From: Nocardia sp. CY41 | Lineage (GTDB): Bacteria > Actinomycetota > Actinomycetes > Mycobacteriales > Mycobacteriaceae | DNA length: 64,000 bases | NCBI RefSeq assembly: GCF_009829325.1 | Contig: NZ_VUOS01000028.1 | Coordinates: 47,297-111,296 of the forward strand | Direction of reading: 5' to 3' | In this document: piece after piece, positions 16,406 through 27,372 of the stretch | How the letters are laid out: every line of letters begins with the position of its first letter | Numbering within the stretch: the first letter of the stretch is position 1 | Program-made: the position numbers and the translations under genes | The notes under the pieces: model-generated | Database searches by the model: none | Seen by the model: only the letters and a program-made list of their open reading frames with translations | Told to the model about the DNA's origin: nothing

Positions 16406-16582
16406 TCAGGCGGCGCGTGCCTGTTTGAGTGCCTTCTTCAGATCCTTGCCGGTGATGCCGGCCGCTTCGCACTTCTTCATCCGCATGATGACCACGGGGC
16501 ACTTCAAGCAGCGCGTCTTCTTCCGACAGCACTTCTTCTTGGGTTTCAGGCTGGAAACCTTCTTCGCTTTGACCTTGCCCAC
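16406..16582 (-). CDS. Tiny Lys/Cys-rich protein (58 aa)
   Basis: A GTG at 16580-16582 opens a frame ending TGA at 16406-16408. The product starts MGKVKAKKVSSLKPKKKC and includes CCRKKTRCLKCP and MRMKKCEAAG. It has five Cys and nearly one third Lys/Arg, and ends ALKQARAA. CCxxxxxCxxC spacing suggests zinc binding, and the charge suggests nucleic-acid or ribosome contact. I recall similar small basic Cys proteins in other actinobacteria without assigned function. It lies 50 bases upstream of the pterin dehydratase on the same strand and may be co-transcribed with it. It is close to typA, which is divergent. Confidence 0.7.
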   Translation of the reverse strand: MGKVKAKKVSSLKPKKKCCRKKTRCLKCPVVIMRMKKCEAAGITGKDLKKALKQARAA

Positions 16583-16813
16583 GGCGGTTAGCGTACCCTA
16601 AGTACAAAGCCTGAAACGTTGCGCGAACGGACTGCCGGTAGGGTGTAGCTGGCCGCGATGCCCGGTGAGTTTCGATTCTCCACCTGTCTGCAAGGAGCCC
16701 GGCGGGAGCGTCAGGACCCGGAGGCGGCAGCCTGCGTAAACCACGTAGGGTCCCGTCCAGGCTGGACGCCGAGCACCGTCGGCTCCCACACCGAACAGCA
16801 GGAGGATTCAGGC

Positions 16814-18712
<1,899 letters not shown>

Positions 18713-18722
18713 TCGTTCGCGA

Positions 18723-18761
18723 CGAACGGGATTCGATGGCGCTGCTGTCGAATCCCGTTCG
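18723..18761 (+). terminator. Hairpin downstream of typA
   Basis: CGAACGGGATTCG (18723-18735) is followed after 13 bases by its perfect complement CGAATCCCGTTCG (18749-18761), ten bases after the typA stop. It is a strong 13-bp stem without a T-run, as is common for actinobacterial terminators. Confidence 0.7.
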
Positions 18762-19556
18762 CCGGTCGGGCGGGAAGCCCGAAGGCGTCCACGCTCTCGC
18801 CGTGCGAAGGTTATCGGGTGTGTACCGAGTGCGGTCGGTATTTCGATACGGAGAAATTTGCGCTCGGCGAGACGATATCCGAAACTGCTTCGTGATGTGA
18901 TATCGGCATAGTCCGGCACCGGATCATCTCACCGCAGAAAATCAGCTTCCGGCAATTTTCCGTCCTGGAATTATCGGGCGGAGGCAGTACGAATCGGACT
19001 CGAAGTGATCCGCCCGCGCAGAATCGCCTCGAAGGGTGCTTCCATCCGGGGAGCTGGGTTGATCGGTAACGATACCGCTCTATAGAAGTCACGCGTATGC
19101 GGTGGACATCGCCCGAAATTCCGCCCGCTTTATCGCGTATCGCTTCGATGCCCGCGCATGCGGTTGGTCGGGATGAGCCGCCCCGGCGGCTGGACGCTTG
19201 CCGTACAGCTGTCAGAGGCTTTGTGGCGGGGCGTGGTACCTGCGGTTGGATCCGCGAAGCAAAGAATTCGATTTCTGTTCGGCGTGTCGTCGCGTTGATT
19301 CACTTCGACGGGCGAATGCATTCCGCTCGGTTGCGTGAATGCCCGAAACGTGCATGGAATGGTCGCGCAGGTACGTCCCCTCCGGATGTGTACGACGAAT
19401 ATCGCGGATGTTCGGCAGGTATGCACGTGGGGTGCGCCGGGCGATGTGGCGAGCTTCGTGTTTCTGCCGGCGTCGATATCCGTGCGATCGTGTCGTTTTT
19501 CCGCTCGTCCGCAGGAATCTGGGAACGGACTCGACCGTACGGTAGAGTTCCCGAGC
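18762..19556. other. Long intergenic region between typA and lpqW
   Basis: Nearly 800 bases without a gene I can support. Composition is locally less GC-rich (about 18840-19110) than the coding sequence, suggesting non-coding leader or regulatory DNA. Just before lpqW, GGGAAC at 19521-19526 and GTTCCC at 19547-19552 form an inverted repeat around CCGTACGG, and TAGAGT at 19542-19547 could be a -10 box for a nearly leaderless lpqW mRNA. Short frames here lack ribosome sites and family resemblance. Confidence 0.5.
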
Positions 19557-21335
19557 GTGAAAGTGGGCGCAGGAAAACGCGCAGCGTGGCGCACGTTGTT
19601 GCCGGCCGTGGCAGTGCTGACCTTGATCAGTAGCTGTGCGGCGAATCCGCCGCCGCTCATCGAGAGCACCGACAGCCCGAAGACGACACCGGTCAAGCCC
19701 GCGGAGACGACCGTGGTGGTCGCCCTGGACACCATCGGTACCGCTTTCAATCCGCATCTGCGCTCGGACCAGTCCGCCGCCACGTCCGCGATCGCGTCAC
19801 TGGTGTTGCCGAGCCCGTTCCGGCCGGTGCTCGATCCGGCGCGGCCCGGGGCGACGGCCTGGGTGCCGGATTCGTCGTTGCTGGTCTCCGCCGAGGTGAC
19901 CGCGCAGGAGCCGTTCACGATCACCTACAAGCTGCGCAACGAAGCGTCCTGGTCGGACGGGGCGCCGATCGCGGCCGAGGACTTCCGTTACCTGTGGCAG
20001 GAGATGATCTCCGAACCTGGGGTCGTCGATCCGGCCGGATACCGGATGATTTCGGACGTGAACTCGTCGGCGGGTGGCAAGACGGTCACCGTCGTCATGT
20101 CGCAGCCCTACCCTGGCTGGCGCGAATTGTTCACCGATCTGCTCCCGTCGCACCTGCTGAAGGACGCGCCCGGCGGGTTCGCCCGGGGCATGAACGGCCA
20201 GGTCAACGGCGTCCGGGTGTCCGGGGGCCCGTTCGGGATCCGTTCGGCGGACCCCGGCCGGGACGAGATGCTGCTGGAACGCAACGACCGCTTCTGGGGC
20301 ACACCGGCGATGCCGGGCCAGATCCTGTTGCGCCGCGGCGGCACGCCCGCGCAACTGGCGGGCTCGTTGCGCACCGGCGACGTCCAGACGGCGCTGGTCC
20401 ACGGCGGTGTGGCGACCCAGGCGCAACTGGGGGCGATTCCCTCCGTGCGGACGGCGATCATGCCGCAGTCGCGGGTGCTGCAGATGGTGCTGAACGGGCG
20501 CAAAGGCGACTTGAGCGATCCCAGGGTCCGCTCGGGTGTGCTGGCCCTGCTCGATCCGGCGCTGCTGGCCACCGTGGGCGCGCAGACCGGCAATTGGGTG
20601 GAGCCTGCTCGCGCGCAGGTGCTCGCGCCGTCCGACCCCGGTTACGCCCCGACCGCTCCGCCGCGGCCGTCGGCGGAGGAGGCGTTCGCGCTACTCGCCG
20701 CCGTGGGGTACGGCCGCGCGCCGGAACCGCCGCACGCGACCTCCCCGACCTCGCCCGCCCCGCAGCCGCGCACTGTGGGCAAGGACGGCAAGCCGCTGGT
20801 CGTGCGCATCGGCGCGGTCGACCGGGACGCCACCGCCTTGGCCGTGGCCAATACCGCCGCCGACCAGCTGCGCAGCGCCGGCATCGACGCGACGGTGCGC
20901 AGTGTCGCCGCCGACGAGTTGTACGGCAAGGAACTGCTCGAGGGCACGGTGGACGCGATCGTCGGCTGGGAGGTGGCCGGGTCCGATCCCGCGACCGTGC
21001 TGGCGTCCCGCTACGGCTGCCCACCGCCCGCGCTGCCCGGGGTCACCGGCCCGGCGCAGGCCATCGCGGAAGCGGCGCAACGGGCTCCGAGCAACCTGTC
21101 CGGAGTGTGCGATCCGGCTCTGCAACCGGCGATCGAGGAAGCCTTGCGCGGCGGTGACGTGGGACGGGTGCTCGCCGAAGCGGAGCCCAAACTCTGGGCC
21201 ATGGCGACGGTGCTGCCGATCGTGCAGGACAACGCCGTCGCCGCGGCCGGTCCCCGGCTGGACGGCGCCTCGCTCAGCGGCGCGATCCAGGTCGGCATCT
21301 TCGGTGACGCGTCCATGTGGCGCAGGATCCCGTGA
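19557..21335 (+). CDS. lpqW: LpqW-like lipoprotein (LAM/PIM branch-point regulator, SBP-5 fold)
   Basis: From GTG 19557 the 592-aa product has a lipoprotein signal (VAVLTLISSC, lipidated Cys27). The solute-binding type-5 fold of the oligopeptide-binding family follows, with TYKLRNEASWSDGAPIAAED and the C-terminal lobe KPLVVRIGAVDRDATALAVA. LpqW in mycobacteria steers PIM intermediates toward LAM and is not a transporter component. No ABC permease genes are adjacent here, which agrees. The neighbours pimE/typA upstream and mshB downstream match Rv1159-Rv1170. The frame is open further upstream to 19335, but the lipobox fixes the start near 19557. Confidence 0.88.
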   Translation: MKVGAGKRAAWRTLLPAVAVLTLISSCAANPPPLIESTDSPKTTPVKPAETTVVVALDTIGTAFNPHLRSDQSAATSAIASLVLPSPFRPVLDPARPGATAWVPDSSLLVSAEVTAQEPFTITYKLRNEASWSDGAPIAAEDFRYLWQEMISEPGVVDPAGYRMISDVNSSAGGKTVTVVMSQPYPGWRELFTDLLPSHLLKDAPGGFARGMNGQVNGVRVSGGPFGIRSADPGRDEMLLERNDRFWGTPAMPGQILLRRGGTPAQLAGSLRTGDVQTALVHGGVATQAQLGAIPSVRTAIMPQSRVLQMVLNGRKGDLSDPRVRSGVLALLDPALLATVGAQTGNWVEPARAQVLAPSDPGYAPTAPPRPSAEEAFALLAAVGYGRAPEPPHATSPTSPAPQPRTVGKDGKPLVVRIGAVDRDATALAVANTAADQLRSAGIDATVRSVAADELYGKELLEGTVDAIVGWEVAGSDPATVLASRYGCPPPALPGVTGPAQAIAEAAQRAPSNLSGVCDPALQPAIEEALRGGDVGRVLAEAEPKLWAMATVLPIVQDNAVAAAGPRLDGASLSGAIQVGIFGDASMWRRIP

Positions 21336-22216
21336 CGGCGGCGACGGGCGGGTTGCTGCTGGTCCACGCCCACCCGGACGACGAGTCCATCACCACCGGA
21401 GGCACGATCGCGCACTACCGCAGGCGCGGCGTGCCCGTCACCGTGGTCACTTGCACCCTCGGCGAAGAGGGGGAGGTGATCGGCGAGGAGTGGGCGCTGC
21501 TCACCGCGCAGCACGCGGACCAGCTCGGCGGCTACCGCGTTCGCGAGCTGGCCCGCGCGCTGGAGGCGCTGGACGCGGGCCCGCCCCGTTTCCTCGGTGG
21601 CGCGGGACGCTGGCGCGACTCCGGCATGGCGGGCACGCCCGCCGCGGACCAACCGCGGGTCTTCGTGCGCTCCGGGAACGAGGCGGTGCGGGCGCTCACG
21701 GCCGTGCTGCTCGAACTGCGGCCACGCGTCGTGGTCGGCTACGACCCGAACGGCGGCTACGGCCACCCCGACCACATCCGGGCCCACGAGGTCACCACGG
21801 CCGCGGTGCAGGACGCGGCGGGCCGGGGGTGGGACACACCGAAGTTCTACTGGACCGTCACCGACGCCGACATGCTGCGGCTGCACACCGCCGCGCTGGC
21901 CCGGCGCACGGCCGCGGGCCTGCCCGGCGCGCTGCCGCCCGGCTGGCGGCTGCCCGCCGAGGGCGAGCTCGCGAGCGTGCCCAGCGATGCGGTGACCACC
22001 ACGATCGACGTCTCCGAGGTGCTGACGGCCAAGCGCGCCGCGCTGCGCGCGCACGCCACCCAGGTCACCGTCGCGCCGTCCGGCCGCGAGTTCGCGCTGT
22101 CGAACAATGTCGCTCAGCCGGTGCTGCCCGAAGAGCACTTCATCCTGGTGCGCGGACGGCTCGGCCCGCTCGGCCCGGATGGGCGGGAACACGATCTGTT
22201 CGCCGGACTGGAGTGA
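21332..22216 (+). CDS. mshB: MshB, mycothiol-pathway GlcNAc-Ins deacetylase
   Basis: The GTG at 21332 overlaps the lpqW stop as GTGA, so translation is coupled; a GTG at 21317 is an alternative. The 294-aa protein is a LmbE-type zinc deacetylase: VHAHPDDES holds His14 and Asp17, and YGHPDHIRAHE supplies the third zinc ligand (His145). It removes acetate from N-acetylglucosaminyl-inositol in mycothiol synthesis in the cytoplasm. Length and motifs match Rv1170. Confidence 0.95.
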   Translation: MTAATGGLLLVHAHPDDESITTGGTIAHYRRRGVPVTVVTCTLGEEGEVIGEEWALLTAQHADQLGGYRVRELARALEALDAGPPRFLGGAGRWRDSGMAGTPAADQPRVFVRSGNEAVRALTAVLLELRPRVVVGYDPNGGYGHPDHIRAHEVTTAAVQDAAGRGWDTPKFYWTVTDADMLRLHTAALARRTAAGLPGALPPGWRLPAEGELASVPSDAVTTTIDVSEVLTAKRAALRAHATQVTVAPSGREFALSNNVAQPVLPEEHFILVRGRLGPLGPDGREHDLFAGLE

Positions 22217-22318
22217 CGCGGAGTCCGCTTTGCCCGAGGGTTGCCATCGAGCGGTATCGGCGCGGCGGGTACCGTTCGGCGGGATCTCGCGACATCGAAA
22301 GGGAGGATCCGGCGTTTC

Positions 22319-23788
22319 ATGACGGCGCGCGGCGACACCGATCACCTCACCATCGAGGACCACGGGTACCACAAGAGTCTGAAGCCGCGGCAGCTGCAGA
22401 TGATCGCGATCGGCGGGGCCATCGGCACCGGCCTGTTCCTCGGCGCGGGCGGGCGGCTGGCCAGTGCCGGACCCGGATTGTTCCTGGTCTACGGGGTGTG
22501 CGGGTTCTTCGCCTTCCTCATCTTGCGCGCGCTGGGTGAACTCGTGCTGCACCGGCCCTCCTCAGGGTCGTTCGTCTCCTACGCGCGCGAGTTCTTCGGG
22601 GAGAAGGCCGCCTTCGTCGCCGGCTGGATGTACTTCTTGAACTGGTCGATGACCGGCATCGCGGACACCACCGCGATCGCGCAGTACTTCCACTACTGGT
22701 CCGGGTTCGCCGCCGTCCCGCAATGGGTGCTCGCCCTGATCGCCTTGGTCCTCGTGCTGAGCGTCAATCTGATCTCGGTCAAGTGGTTCGGCGAGATGGA
22801 ATTCTGGGCCGCGCTGGTGAAGGTCTTCGCGCTCAGCGCCTTCCTCATCGTCGGCACGATCTTCCTGCTCGGCCGCTTCACCGTGCAAGGTGACGCGACC
22901 GGACCGAGCGTGATCACCGAGCACGGCGGGTTGTTCCCGACCGGCCTCATGCCGCTGGTCGTCGTGGTCTCCGGTGTCGTCTTCGCCTACGCCGCCGTCG
23001 AATTGGTCGGTACGGCGGCCGGCGAGACGGAGCAGCCGGAGAAGATCATGCCGCGGGCGATCAATTCGGTGATCGCCCGGATCGCCGTCTTCTACGTCGG
23101 TTCACTGGTCCTGCTCGGATTGTTGCTGCCGTACACGCGGTACACGGCCGACGAGAGCCCGTTCGTCACCTTCTTCACCATGCTCGGCGTCCCCGGTATC
23201 GGTAGCGTGATGAATCTCGTGGTGCTCACCGCGGCGTTCTCCAGCTTGAACGCCGGGCTGTACTCGACCGGGCGCATCCTGCGTTCGATGTCGATGAACG
23301 GCAGCGCGCCGAAGTTCACCGGCGTGATGGGCAGCAACGGCGTACCCTACGGCGGCATCCTGCTCACCAGCTTGATCGCGCTGGTCGGCATCGCGCTCAA
23401 CGGGATCGTCCCGGACCGGGCGTTCGAGATCGTGCTGAACATGGCGTCGCTGGGCATCGTCGCCTCCTGGGCCACCATTGTGTTGTGCCAGCTGCAGCTG
23501 TGGCGCTGGTCCAGGCAGGGACGCGTTGAGCGGCCCGCGTTCCGTCTGTTCGGCGCGCCTTACACCGGGCTGCTCACGCTGGTGTTCCTGTTCTTCGTCG
23601 TCGTCCTGACCGGGTTCGACTACCCGGTGGGCACCTGGACCGTCGCGACCATCGCCTTGATCGTCCCCGCACTGATCATCGGCTGGTTTGCCGCGCGTAA
23701 GCGGGTGCTGGCGATCGCCGCGGAGCGCGGCGGCCCGCCCGCTGAATTCCCGGTGGTCGCCGCCCTGCCTGCCGACCGGGAGAATTGA
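22319..23788 (+). CDS. AnsP-type amino-acid permease (APC superfamily)
   Basis: The start ATG 22319 is preceded by GGGAGG; the protein has 489 aa and about 12 TM helices. The opening YHKSLKPRQLQMIAIGGAIG and TGLFLGAGG match the amino-acid transporter (AAT) subfamily, with GELVLHRPSSGSFVSYAREF following. The closest remembered relatives are the L-asparagine permeases AnsP1/AnsP2, but GABA or other amino-acid uptake is possible. It follows mshB with a 102-base gap. Confidence 0.88.
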   Translation: MTARGDTDHLTIEDHGYHKSLKPRQLQMIAIGGAIGTGLFLGAGGRLASAGPGLFLVYGVCGFFAFLILRALGELVLHRPSSGSFVSYAREFFGEKAAFVAGWMYFLNWSMTGIADTTAIAQYFHYWSGFAAVPQWVLALIALVLVLSVNLISVKWFGEMEFWAALVKVFALSAFLIVGTIFLLGRFTVQGDATGPSVITEHGGLFPTGLMPLVVVVSGVVFAYAAVELVGTAAGETEQPEKIMPRAINSVIARIAVFYVGSLVLLGLLLPYTRYTADESPFVTFFTMLGVPGIGSVMNLVVLTAAFSSLNAGLYSTGRILRSMSMNGSAPKFTGVMGSNGVPYGGILLTSLIALVGIALNGIVPDRAFEIVLNMASLGIVASWATIVLCQLQLWRWSRQGRVERPAFRLFGAPYTGLLTLVFLFFVVVLTGFDYPVGTWTVATIALIVPALIIGWFAARKRVLAIAAERGGPPAEFPVVAALPADREN

Positions 23789-23824
23789 TCATGCGCCCGG
23801 AAGCGCCGGAATAGACTCGGCAGT

Positions 23825-23983
23825 ATGTACAACTGGGAGCTCCAGAACGCGATCGCGGCGTTCGTCGACAGCATGCGGCCGCATTGGCAGGAGCAGCACG
23901 ACTTGTATCTGACGGTGCTGTACGCGTTCGCCGACATGCAGAGTCACCTGTTGACCCTCCTCGGCTATCCGCCGGTGCCGTGA
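23825..23983 (+). CDS. 52-aa protein upstream of Rv1171-like gene
   Basis: ATG 23825 opens a frame encoding MYNWELQNAIAAFVDSMRPH and then WQEQHDLYLTVLYAFADMQS, ending LLTLLGYPPVP. It is helical, aromatic-rich and acidic, with no TM segment or signal. Its TGA overlaps the GTG start of the next gene (GTGA), which argues that it is translated and coupled. I do not recognise a family. Confidence 0.6.
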   Translation: MYNWELQNAIAAFVDSMRPHWQEQHDLYLTVLYAFADMQSHLLTLLGYPPVP

Positions 23984-24417
23984 CGACGAAAATCGACGAC
24001 CACGCGGGCGACCGCGCTCCCGTGGCAGCCGGCGCCACCACCCGCCCGATGGGCGTCGTGGGAGTGGCGATCCTCGTGCTGCTGGTTCTGAACGCCCTGC
24101 TCACCTTGGCGCTCGAGGTGTTGTACCTGCCGATCTATCTGGGCTCCGTCGCCTTCCCGGTGTCCGCCGTGGTGGCGGGCGTGGTCAACGTGCTGCTCGT
24201 CGCGGGGGCGCGCTCGATCTCCCGGCGGCCCGCCGTCCTCGGCCTTCCGTTGGTCGCCTGGGCATTCGGCTTCCTGGTGTGCGCGAGTGCCGGGCCGGGT
24301 GGTGACGTTCTGCTGGGCAGTGATTGGCGAACGGCGCTGCTGCTGTTCGCCGGGCTGCTCCCGCCGCTGGCCTACCTCTACATTCAGGCGAACGCGAGCG
24401 TCTTCGGCCGTCGCTGA
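23980..24417 (+). CDS. Four-TM conserved membrane protein, Rv1171-like
   Basis: Starting at GTG 23980, the 145-aa protein has four predicted TM helices (VGVAILVLLVLNALLTLALE; AFPVSAVVAGVVNVLLVAGA; VLGLPLVAWAFGFLVCASA; ALLLFAGLLPPLAYLYI) and a short basic end. It occupies the place of M. tuberculosis Rv1171, between mshB and fbiC, and has a similar size. The function is unknown. Coupling to the preceding 52-aa gene suggests a two-protein membrane unit. Confidence 0.75.
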   Translation: MTTKIDDHAGDRAPVAAGATTRPMGVVGVAILVLLVLNALLTLALEVLYLPIYLGSVAFPVSAVVAGVVNVLLVAGARSISRRPAVLGLPLVAWAFGFLVCASAGPGGDVLLGSDWRTALLLFAGLLPPLAYLYIQANASVFGRR

Positions 24418-24426
24418 ACGCGGCGG

Positions 24427-25219
24427 TCACGCGAGCCCGACCGCGAGGGTCGCGATCACGGCGTCGGTGCGGGCGCGCAGTGCGGCGGTCAGCACCGGTC
24501 CGCGCGGATTGCGCAAGCGAGGAGCATCCCGCGGCAAATGCTCGAGCAGCAGAACGATCCCGAGCGCTTCGATCGGCTCGATCGGGCCGCGGTCGGCGCC
24601 GATCACCGCGACCGGGTCCGGCCGCAGCAGTCCCACGACGATGACCCCCGCGATCAGCACGACGAACAGGATCGCGGGCCCCATCAGGACCCGAGTCGAT
24701 TCCGCCACCCGATCAGGTTGATCACCGTCAACACGGCCGGCCCGGCCAGCGTCATCGGCAGCAGTTCGTCGGCCAGTGCGGGAAAGGCGCTGGCCAGGCT
24801 GGCCGCGCCCGCGGCGAGGCTCACCGCGACGGTCAGCACATAGTCCACGACCAGGCTGGCGGCCGCCGGCAGGGCGGCGGGCCTGCCGAGCTGCTTCTCG
24901 GCGACCGCGTAGGCGCCGCCGCCGTCCGGGTGCACCGCGATCACCTGGCGGTAGGAGAGCACCAGCACCAGCAACAGCGCGGCGATCGCGCAGACACCGG
25001 CAGTGTCCAGGCGACGGCCGCCGCGCCCGCCGCGACCAGCACCAGCACGATCGCCTCGGGTCCGTAGGTCACGCTGGACAGTGCGTCCAGGGAGAGCGCG
25101 GCGAGCCCGCCCACCGCGGTCAGCCGGAACTTGTCCGCCCGCTGCAGCTGCCGGAACCGGCGATCGGCGATCCCCGGCTCCGACGACGGCGGCTGGGTCT
25201 TGGTCACCACGGCGTCCAT
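24427..25219 (-). pseudogene. Decayed APC-superfamily permease (two frameshifts and an internal deletion)
   Basis: Three minus-strand frames in order give one protein. MDAVVTKTQPPSSEPG...SSVTYGPEAIVLVLVAAGAA (25219 to about 25010) is followed in another frame by CAIAALLLVLVLSYRQVIAV ... NLIG (to about 24700). A third frame from 24708 continues AESTRVLMGPAILFVVLIAG to LRARTDAVIATLAVGLA (24427). Intact relatives are about 600-670 aa long, but here the part after EALGIVLLLEHL jumps to a C-terminal-like end, so some 400 residues are missing. Frame changes lie near 25005 and 24705. Confidence 0.7.
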
Positions 25220-25264
25220 TGAACTCCGCCGTCGCCCGGCAACCGATCAGCGACACCAGGCGGG

Positions 25265-26878
25265 TCACCGCGCGCCGGGCAGCCCCGGTGTGACGGTTTC
25301 GATGAGCCGCCACGCCTCGTCGACAGGCAGGTCGACCACCGTGTAGCGCTTCTTGCCCGCCGCGGTGGCCGCGACGACTGTGGCGACCCCGGCGCGCCGC
25401 TGGAAGAAGGTCCGCCGCACCGTCCAGCCGATCACGCCCGGGGCTTCCAGGCAGTCGCGGTCCCGGTCGAGCGACCCGGCTCGGGTGATCAGCCAAGTCG
25501 GGGTGCTGGCCGTGCGGGGCAGTATTGCGTGCCCGAGGCCACGGTAACGGTCCTCCGCGAGGGCAAGGGCCACCGGCAACATGAGGCCCGGCACCAGCCA
25601 CCACCACGGCGAATAGTGCTCTCCCGCAAGCTCGATACCGGCCATCAGGGCGGCGATGAGCACCACCGGCGTGAGCGTGCGGGTGTATCTGCGCCGCCGC
25701 GCGGCGGGTCCGTGCGCGGTCAGGGGGGCGCTGCCCGGCTCCGGGACGACGTGCGGGTCCGATGCGCCCGCGCCGGTGGGTGCCGGGGCCGGCCGGACGG
25801 GAAGGTCGTCCCGTATCTCCTCCGGGGCGAGCAGGTGGCCGAGAGTGTGCTCGACGGCGCTGCGCGGAGCCTGCGGGAGGATTTTCTGCCGAGGCTTCTC
25901 CCCGGTCATGATCGCTTCCAGTTCGGCGCCGCCCGCCAAGCGCAGCAGCAACGGTTCGTTGACCGTAGCTCCGCGCAACCGGGCCCGGTCGAGAGTGATC
26001 TGGCGGGTGGTGAACAGGCCGTGGCGCAGCTGCAAGGTCTTGCCGTCGTCGCGGACCCGAAGCCCGAAATAGGTGGTCAGATAGTGCCCGCACGCGGCAG
26101 CGCTGACCACGAACACGATGGCGCACAGCAGTGCGGCCCCGGCCAGCGCCAGGACGAGCCCGCCGCCGTCTTCGACGTCGTGCACCGCGTCCGACCGGAA
26201 GACGACCTCGCCGAGCCCGTACTGCAGCGCGAAGCCGACGATCGGCGCGATGATGGCGAACCCGGTCAGCGACAGCGGGGCGTAGCGCACCCACGCCGGG
26301 CGCCAATGCCCGATCTCGCGCGGCCGAGTGCGCGCGGCGGATATGTCACCGGATGCGTTCTCGCGCGGATCTTCTCGATCCGCACTCGGTTCCGCCCGGC
26401 CCGCCGTGTGGGCGAGCAGCGCGGTGCGCAACGGCGGTACTCCCCGTGCGTCCAAGGCGTCGAGCTTGAACTGCTCGCCCGTATCGGCCTGCTGGCCGGT
26501 CCCGATCGCCAGCACCGCGAGTCCGAGCACGCGGTGCAGCAGGTCCGCTTCGATGTCCACCGAGCGGATCCGCGACCGCGGGACCGAGAGTTTCTTGCGT
26601 TGCAGCAGCCCGGTCCGCAGTTCGACGTGGGTGGGCCCGACCCGGTAGGTCGTGGTGAACCAGCGGGTCAGCGCGAATCCGACGATCAGCACGATCGGGA
26701 TGACGCTCCACAGGTGGTTGCCGCTGCTGGTGCCGAGGATCACCGAGCCGATCAGCACCGGGACGAATTTCACCACCTCGGTGATCGGATGCACCAGCAG
26801 CATCCGCTTGTCCAGCCGCTGCCACGGCTGTTCGGCCTGCGCCGCGTCCGCCGCGTCCGCCGCGGGCTCGGCGGTCAT
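25265..26878 (-). CDS. YdbT-type membrane protein with bacterial PH domains
   Basis: The start ATG 26878 overlaps the stop of the upstream partner gene (ATGA). The 537-aa protein has TM pairs at about 30-70, 215-280 and 430-465. Each is followed by a bPH2 (DUF304) domain, with the family pattern TTTYRVGPTHVELRTGLLQR, then PRSRIRSVDIE, seen again as LQLRHGLFTTRQITLDRARL. YdbS/YdbT pairs are linked to resistance to secreted peptides in Bacillus. Function in actinobacteria is not established. Confidence 0.85.
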   Translation of the reverse strand: MTAEPAADAADAAQAEQPWQRLDKRMLLVHPITEVVKFVPVLIGSVILGTSSGNHLWSVIPIVLIVGFALTRWFTTTYRVGPTHVELRTGLLQRKKLSVPRSRIRSVDIEADLLHRVLGLAVLAIGTGQQADTGEQFKLDALDARGVPPLRTALLAHTAGRAEPSADREDPRENASGDISAARTRPREIGHWRPAWVRYAPLSLTGFAIIAPIVGFALQYGLGEVVFRSDAVHDVEDGGGLVLALAGAALLCAIVFVVSAAACGHYLTTYFGLRVRDDGKTLQLRHGLFTTRQITLDRARLRGATVNEPLLLRLAGGAELEAIMTGEKPRQKILPQAPRSAVEHTLGHLLAPEEIRDDLPVRPAPAPTGAGASDPHVVPEPGSAPLTAHGPAARRRRYTRTLTPVVLIAALMAGIELAGEHYSPWWWLVPGLMLPVALALAEDRYRGLGHAILPRTASTPTWLITRAGSLDRDRDCLEAPGVIGWTVRRTFFQRRAGVATVVAATAAGKKRYTVVDLPVDEAWRLIETVTPGLPGAR

Positions 26879-27372
26879 GTCGCATCGCCGCGGTGCTGGG
26901 CGGCGATGCCGGTCAACCGCGTCACGGTCTCCTCGGCGACCGGGAGGTCCAGCGCGGTGATCTCGACAGCGCCCGCGGAGGACGCGGTGGTGACGGTGAC
27001 CGTGGCCAGGCCGAGCAGGCGCTCGAGCGGCCCGCGTTCGGTGTCGACGGTCTGCACCCTGGATATCGGCGCCACCCGGCTTTCCTGGGTGAGCCAGCCG
27101 ACCCGGGTGTAGACCGCCTCGTCGGTGACCTCCCAGCGGTGCACGGCGTAGCGCCACCACGGCGACACCCCGATGTTCACGGCGGCAGGCCCGAGCGCGA
27201 CCAGGAGGAATCCGAGCTGCCAGCCTCGATGCGCGGAGTCGAGCAACGCCCACACCAGCAGCGCCGCGAACGGAATCACCCAGGCCAGGGCGGCCTGCAC
27301 GGTCCACAGGAGCTTCGCCTTCGGACTGGGGCGCCAGGCCGGGTCGGCCATGATCGTGCGCGGCTGCGACAT
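26875..27372 (-). CDS. YdbS-type small PH-domain membrane protein
   Basis: The 165-aa protein has two TM helices (about 23-45 and 52-70) and one bPH2 domain (YAVHRWEVTDEAVYTRVGWL, then ISRVQTVDTERGPLERLLGL). It precedes and overlaps the larger YdbT-like gene by 4 bases, the usual ydbS-ydbT arrangement. It is divergent from fbiC; the 269-base gap has no gene. A second Met at residue 8 (MADPAW) could be the true start. Confidence 0.85.
   Translation of the reverse strand: MSQPRTIMADPAWRPSPKAKLLWTVQAALAWVIPFAALLVWALLDSAHRGWQLGFLLVALGPAAVNIGVSPWWRYAVHRWEVTDEAVYTRVGWLTQESRVAPISRVQTVDTERGPLERLLGLATVTVTTASSAGAVEITALDLPVAEETVTRLTGIAAQHRGDAT

Noticed and set aside
16658..16813. Upstream extension of the typA frame to 16658
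   Set aside because: The segment has no EF-G similarity, while GTG 16814 has a perfect AGGAGG and gives the conserved GTPase N-terminus.
19521..19552. GGGAAC ... GTT as an ECF promoter for lpqW
   Set aside because: The spacing to GTT is 20 bases and the -10 context is poor; the feature is better described as an inverted repeat near a -10-like TAGAGT.
19335..19556. Upstream extension of the lpqW frame
   Set aside because: It would place the lipobox around residue 100; signal peptide and Cys27 require the start at GTG 19557.
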